Part shown: positions 5,729 to 8,624 of the stretch, piece after piece
Layout of the letters: each line of letters opens with the position of its first letter
How positions within the stretch are numbered: position 1 is the first letter of the stretch
DNA from: Planctomycetaceae bacterium
GTDB taxonomy: Bacteria > Planctomycetota > Planctomycetia > Planctomycetales > Planctomycetaceae
Assembly: GCA_020426065.1 (NCBI GenBank)
Contig: JAGQQT010000150.1
Location: forward strand, 1-8,624
DNA length: 8,624 nucleotides
Direction of reading: 5' to 3'
Translations under genes and position numbers: made by a program
Notes under the pieces: generated by a model
The model's input: the letters and a program-made list of their open reading frames with translations, nothing else
The model's database searches: none
What the model was told of the DNA's origin: nothing

Positions 5729-5762
5729 GAGAATTTGTCTGTCCATTGCGAAAGAGGATTTC

Positions 5763-7403
5763 ATGTCAGATTACTGGTCGGTTCTGATTTCCATAAGAAC
5801 GCTGCCCTTTCTCCCCCCACTGTGGCGAACGTGTTCTGTTCTGCTGATCATCTGCGGAGGATTGTGGAGTGCCAGTCCGGTTGATGCCCTGGAAAAGCAG
5901 GCTCCTCCCAATCTCATTTTTATCCTGACCGATGATCAGGGATTTGGAGATGCGAGTTGCCAGAATCCGGAGTGCCGCTTTCAGACACCGAACATCGATC
6001 GGCTGGCGAGCGAAGGGATCTCCTTCCGGAACGCTCATTCTTCAGACACGGTTTGCACTCCCTCCCGCTACGGACTCCTGACAGGACGCTACTGCTGGCG
6101 AACGCGGCTCAAACGGGGCGTTCTGGGAGCGGATGGTCCCTGCCTGATTGACGAGGAGCGTTTGACACTTCCCAAACTTCTCCGAAACACAGGATACGCC
6201 ACCGCGATGGTGGGAAAATGGCATCTCGGAATGACGTTCCCGGGAACATTCGGGAAACGGGACTGGACAATTCCGGTCACAAATATGCCATTGGATAAAG
6301 GGTTCGATTACTTCTACGGGATTCCCGCCTCCATGAATTACGGAGTGCTGGCCTGGTATGAGGGACGGACTCCCATTACGCCTCCGAGTCTGTTTACGGG
6401 AAAGAAACCGAACGATCTGTATGTCGATTTTCGTTACAAGCCTCCTTATGAAAAGACACCAGAGGAAGTCACTGGCGTTCAGGATAAAAATCCCATCGAA
6501 ATCGCACCGGACTTCATCGACAATCAGGCGTTAACCCGATTCACGGACAAATCGATCGCCTGGATGAAGCAGCACGTTCAGCAGAATCCAGAACAGCCCT
6601 TTTTCCTCTACCTGCCATACACCTCGCCGCACTATCCGGTCTGTCCGCTGCCTGAATACCAGGGGAAAGGCCAGTGTGGTGGGTATGGGGAGTTTCTGAT
6701 TGAAACCGATGACCATATCGGCCGACTGCTGGCGACCTTGGAAAAACTGGGGGTGGATCAAAACACGATCATCATGTTCTCCAGTGATAACGGCCCAGAG
6801 AGTTCCTGGCGGCAACGGCTTGAAGTGTATCAGCATGCCAGCAGCGGCCCTTTTCGGGGTGGAAAACGGGATATCTATGAGGGCGGTCATCGCGTCCCGT
6901 TTTTTGTCCGCTGGCCAGCGGGGATTGCTCAGCCCGGTCGGACCAGTGAAACTCTGATGGGCCAGGTGGATGTGCTGGCAACGATGGCCGATCTGCTGCA
7001 GATCAACCTGCCGGATTCTGCAGGCGAAGACAGCATCAGTTTTCTGCCAGCTTTGAAAGATCCGCAGGCGGTTTTAAACCGAAAACCAATGGTCAACCAT
7101 GCCGCAAATGGACGGTATTCGCTGACGGAGGGGACCTGGAAAGTGATTGCCCCGCATCGTAAGAATCAGTTTGAACTTTATGACCTGGGAACAGATCCGG
7201 CAGAAACCCGGGATGTCTCAGCCGAGCACCCGGATATGGTCAGGGAATTGACGGAGAAGTTAACGGAAATCGTGGCTTCCGGCCGCACGACAGCTGGCAA
7301 ACCACAGCCGAATGACACGGGATTCTGGCAGGATCTGACCTGGATGACGCCAGAACGCTATTCGAAAGATGTCCAGCATGGAAAGGAATCTCTGACAGAA
7401 TAA
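5763..7403 (+). CDS. Secreted sulfatase (type I, formylglycine-dependent)
   Basis: A 546-residue sulfatase expected to hydrolyse sulfate esters, probably of polysaccharides, outside the cytoplasm. Residues 1-42 form an export signal: Arg12 and Arg22, hydrophobic core SVLLIICGGLW (25-35), and a plausible cleavage site after VDA. Motifs: LTDDQG (55-60, metal-binding Asp57/58), CTPSRYGLLTG (98-108), in which Cys98 is the formylglycine precursor and Arg102 is conserved, GKWHLG (151-156, Lys152 and His154), SPHYP (288-292, His290), SDNGPESSW (341-349, Asp342/Asn343) and RGGKRDIYEGGHRVP (365-379). All catalytic positions look intact. It needs a formylglycine-generating enzyme, not seen here. I chose ATG 5763 over the in-frame ATG 5688 because AAAGAGGA stands 4 bases before it and a promoter lies between them. 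The exact substrate and sulfatase subfamily cannot be read from the sequence. Confidence 0.95.
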   Translation: MSDYWSVLISIRTLPFLPPLWRTCSVLLIICGGLWSASPVDALEKQAPPNLIFILTDDQGFGDASCQNPECRFQTPNIDRLASEGISFRNAHSSDTVCTPSRYGLLTGRYCWRTRLKRGVLGADGPCLIDEERLTLPKLLRNTGYATAMVGKWHLGMTFPGTFGKRDWTIPVTNMPLDKGFDYFYGIPASMNYGVLAWYEGRTPITPPSLFTGKKPNDLYVDFRYKPPYEKTPEEVTGVQDKNPIEIAPDFIDNQALTRFTDKSIAWMKQHVQQNPEQPFFLYLPYTSPHYPVCPLPEYQGKGQCGGYGEFLIETDDHIGRLLATLEKLGVDQNTIIMFSSDNGPESSWRQRLEVYQHASSGPFRGGKRDIYEGGHRVPFFVRWPAGIAQPGRTSETLMGQVDVLATMADLLQINLPDSAGEDSISFLPALKDPQAVLNRKPMVNHAANGRYSLTEGTWKVIAPHRKNQFELYDLGTDPAETRDVSAEHPDMVRELTEKLTEIVASGRTTAGKPQPNDTGFWQDLTWMTPERYSKDVQHGKESLTE

Positions 7404-7438
7404 CAGGCAGACCCGGCAGCCGGCGGATGAAAAACGAC

Positions 7439-7466
7439 TTGTGAGAGCATTTCAGGTGCCTATAAC
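7439..7466 (+). promoter_or_regulatory. Candidate promoter for the membrane redox gene
   Basis: TTGTGA (7439-7444, 4 of 6) and TATAAC (7461-7466, 5 of 6) are 16 bases apart in the 92-base gap after the sulfatase. A separate transcript from here would start near 7473. Confidence 0.35.
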
Positions 7467-7570
7467 ACGTTTGAAACCACAGGTTTCTTCAATTTATGGC
7501 TCGCATCTTTCCCTCGCAGGCGCTACGATTCATGTTCAATTGTGGTCCCAAATGCTTTCGAGAATCCCAG

Positions 7571-8599
7571 ATGGTTGCTGAAACTTCAGGTCAATCAGAA
7601 ATCACTCAGGACGTGACCATCCCGGATCGCTGGATGAAGCCACTCCTGCTGGTTGCCGCTGTGTACAATCTGGCGTTTGGCCTGGTTTCCATCTTTTTTC
7701 CACTGCAGTTCCTGGGAGCACTGGGGCTGGATCCGCTCCCCACTTATCCGGTGTTCTGGCAGTGCCTGGGGATGGTGATTGGTGTTTATGGGATCGGGTA
7801 CGCGATTGCTGCGGTTTCACCTTATCAGCACTGGCCGATCGTTCTGGTCGGTTTGCTCGGCAAACTATTCGGTCCAATTGGCTTCGTCTACGCTCTGTCA
7901 ACTTCACAACTCCCGATCTCGATGGGCTGGATGTTGCTGTTCAATGACGTGATCTGGTGGATTCCCTTTGCGATGATCCTGTACAAGGCAGCGCGTGCCA
8001 GTCAGGCAGACTGCACGATTCGCCTGCGACCTGGAGCGGATCAGTTTGACCCGCTCGTCCACGCCATCAGTCAGCACGGCCAGACATTGCGGGAACTTTC
8101 CCGCCGCAAGAAACTGCTGGTCGTTTTTCTCCGCCATTCCGGCTGCACATTCTGTCGACAGTCTCTCGCAGACATTGCCCGCCTGCGTCCGCAGATTGAA
8201 GCTCAGGGAACGACGATCGCCCTGGTTCATCTGGGAGAAAAAGATCCAGAACATCTGCTGGAAATCAATGGGCTGCAGGACGTCCATTGCTTCCGCGATC
8301 CTTACGGGAAACTCTATCGTTCGTTTGGCCTGGGGCTGGGCGAATTCCGTCAGCTATTTGGTCTGAAAGTCTGGTGGGCGGCCGCCAAGGCCTTCTGCTG
8401 CGGACACACAATTGGCAAACTGGACGGAAACGGTTTTCAGATGCCTGGGGTGTTCCTGCTGAAGGATGGCAAAGTCATCAAATCACACAGGCATGAAACT
8501 GTCGCCGACCGCCCGGAATACGCTCTATTGTGCCGGGATGAAGAGAAACCTGCAGTGGCAGACTCATCCAGCAAAATCATCTCTTCAGGGTCGATTTAG
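7571..8599 (+). CDS. Four-helix membrane protein fused to a SelL/peroxiredoxin-like domain
   Basis: A 342-residue protein from the preferred ATG. The N-terminal half has four membrane helices (about residues 24-45, 62-82, 88-108 and 117-141), rich in Gly and Trp, with no domain name I can assign. After a polar linker, residues 182-321 form a thioredoxin-fold, AhpC/TSA-related domain: strand LLVVFLRHSG, then Cys192-Thr-Phe-Cys195, helix, strand TTIALVHLG, and later FQMPGVFLLKDGKV, the usual 'cis-Pro then strand' segment. 'FLRHSGCTFC' is typical of SelL-related redox proteins, in which the two cysteines may be selenocysteines. Here both are Cys. Further cysteines are at 240, 276, 277 and 321. 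It likely performs thiol redox chemistry at the membrane; substrate unknown. Starts at 7496 or 7532 would add 25 or 13 residues. None has a strong ribosome-binding site, and the extra residues do not look conserved. Confidence 0.8.
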   Translation: MVAETSGQSEITQDVTIPDRWMKPLLLVAAVYNLAFGLVSIFFPLQFLGALGLDPLPTYPVFWQCLGMVIGVYGIGYAIAAVSPYQHWPIVLVGLLGKLFGPIGFVYALSTSQLPISMGWMLLFNDVIWWIPFAMILYKAARASQADCTIRLRPGADQFDPLVHAISQHGQTLRELSRRKKLLVVFLRHSGCTFCRQSLADIARLRPQIEAQGTTIALVHLGEKDPEHLLEINGLQDVHCFRDPYGKLYRSFGLGLGEFRQLFGLKVWWAAAKAFCCGHTIGKLDGNGFQMPGVFLLKDGKVIKSHRHETVADRPEYALLCRDEEKPAVADSSSKIISSGSI

Positions 8600-8624
8600 A
8601 ACCACCAAAAACACTGGTGATGTG

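Noticed and set aside
5688..5762. Longer N-terminus for the sulfatase from ATG 5688.
   Set aside because: It lies upstream of the candidate promoter's start point and lacks a well-spaced ribosome-binding site. ATG 5763 has AAAGAGGA just before it and begins a complete signal peptide.

Overview
The window looks like chromosomal DNA from a member of the Planctomycetes (class Planctomycetia), moderate in GC. The evidence is a set of gene types common there: a formylglycine-type sulfatase with a signal peptide, a DUF1573 lipoprotein-like protein, a short protein of a conserved type that I associate with this phylum, a single EF-hand membrane protein, a nearly pure Asp/Glu protein, and a membrane-anchored SelL-like redox protein. 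Placement below class level is not possible from the sequence alone.

Layout. Bases 1-93 are the last codons of a probable hisC. Bases 94-734 hold no convincing gene but carry two structured repeats: a pair of inverted hairpins resembling a REPIN or MITE (114-294) and a nested G-rich/C-rich inverted repeat (422-541). Three genes then read leftwards on the minus strand: a conserved hypothetical (2126-2551), a BamE-like small lipoprotein (1599-2054) and a DUF1573 protein (735-1550). The last two are 48 bases apart and are likely co-transcribed. Bases 2552-3056 are a non-coding or poorly resolved region with a sigma70-like promoter facing right.

From 3057 the genes read rightwards. First comes an extremely acidic 110-residue protein, whose transcript probably ends at a strong intrinsic terminator (3531-3565). 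Next is a tight two-gene unit: purine nucleoside phosphorylase (3593-4417) and a stand-alone NAD(P)H-hydrate epimerase (4421-5098), 3 bases apart. A small EF-hand membrane protein (5164-5568) faces left and converges on the epimerase. It is divergent from a secreted sulfatase (5763-7403). The window ends with a four-helix membrane protein fused to a thioredoxin-fold domain with a CTFC motif (7571-8599).

The functional links are modest. PNP and the epimerase are both housekeeping enzymes of nucleotide or cofactor salvage and repair. The two lipoprotein-like genes probably act at the cell envelope. The sulfatase would need a formylglycine-generating enzyme encoded elsewhere. I found no defence system, CRISPR array, tRNA, rRNA or transposase gene. 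The most unusual things are the acidic protein with its five-letter alphabet and pentad hydrophobics, the covarying hairpin pair after hisC, the Asp at the base-recognition position of PNP, and the unresolved N-terminus of the hypothetical gene at 2551.
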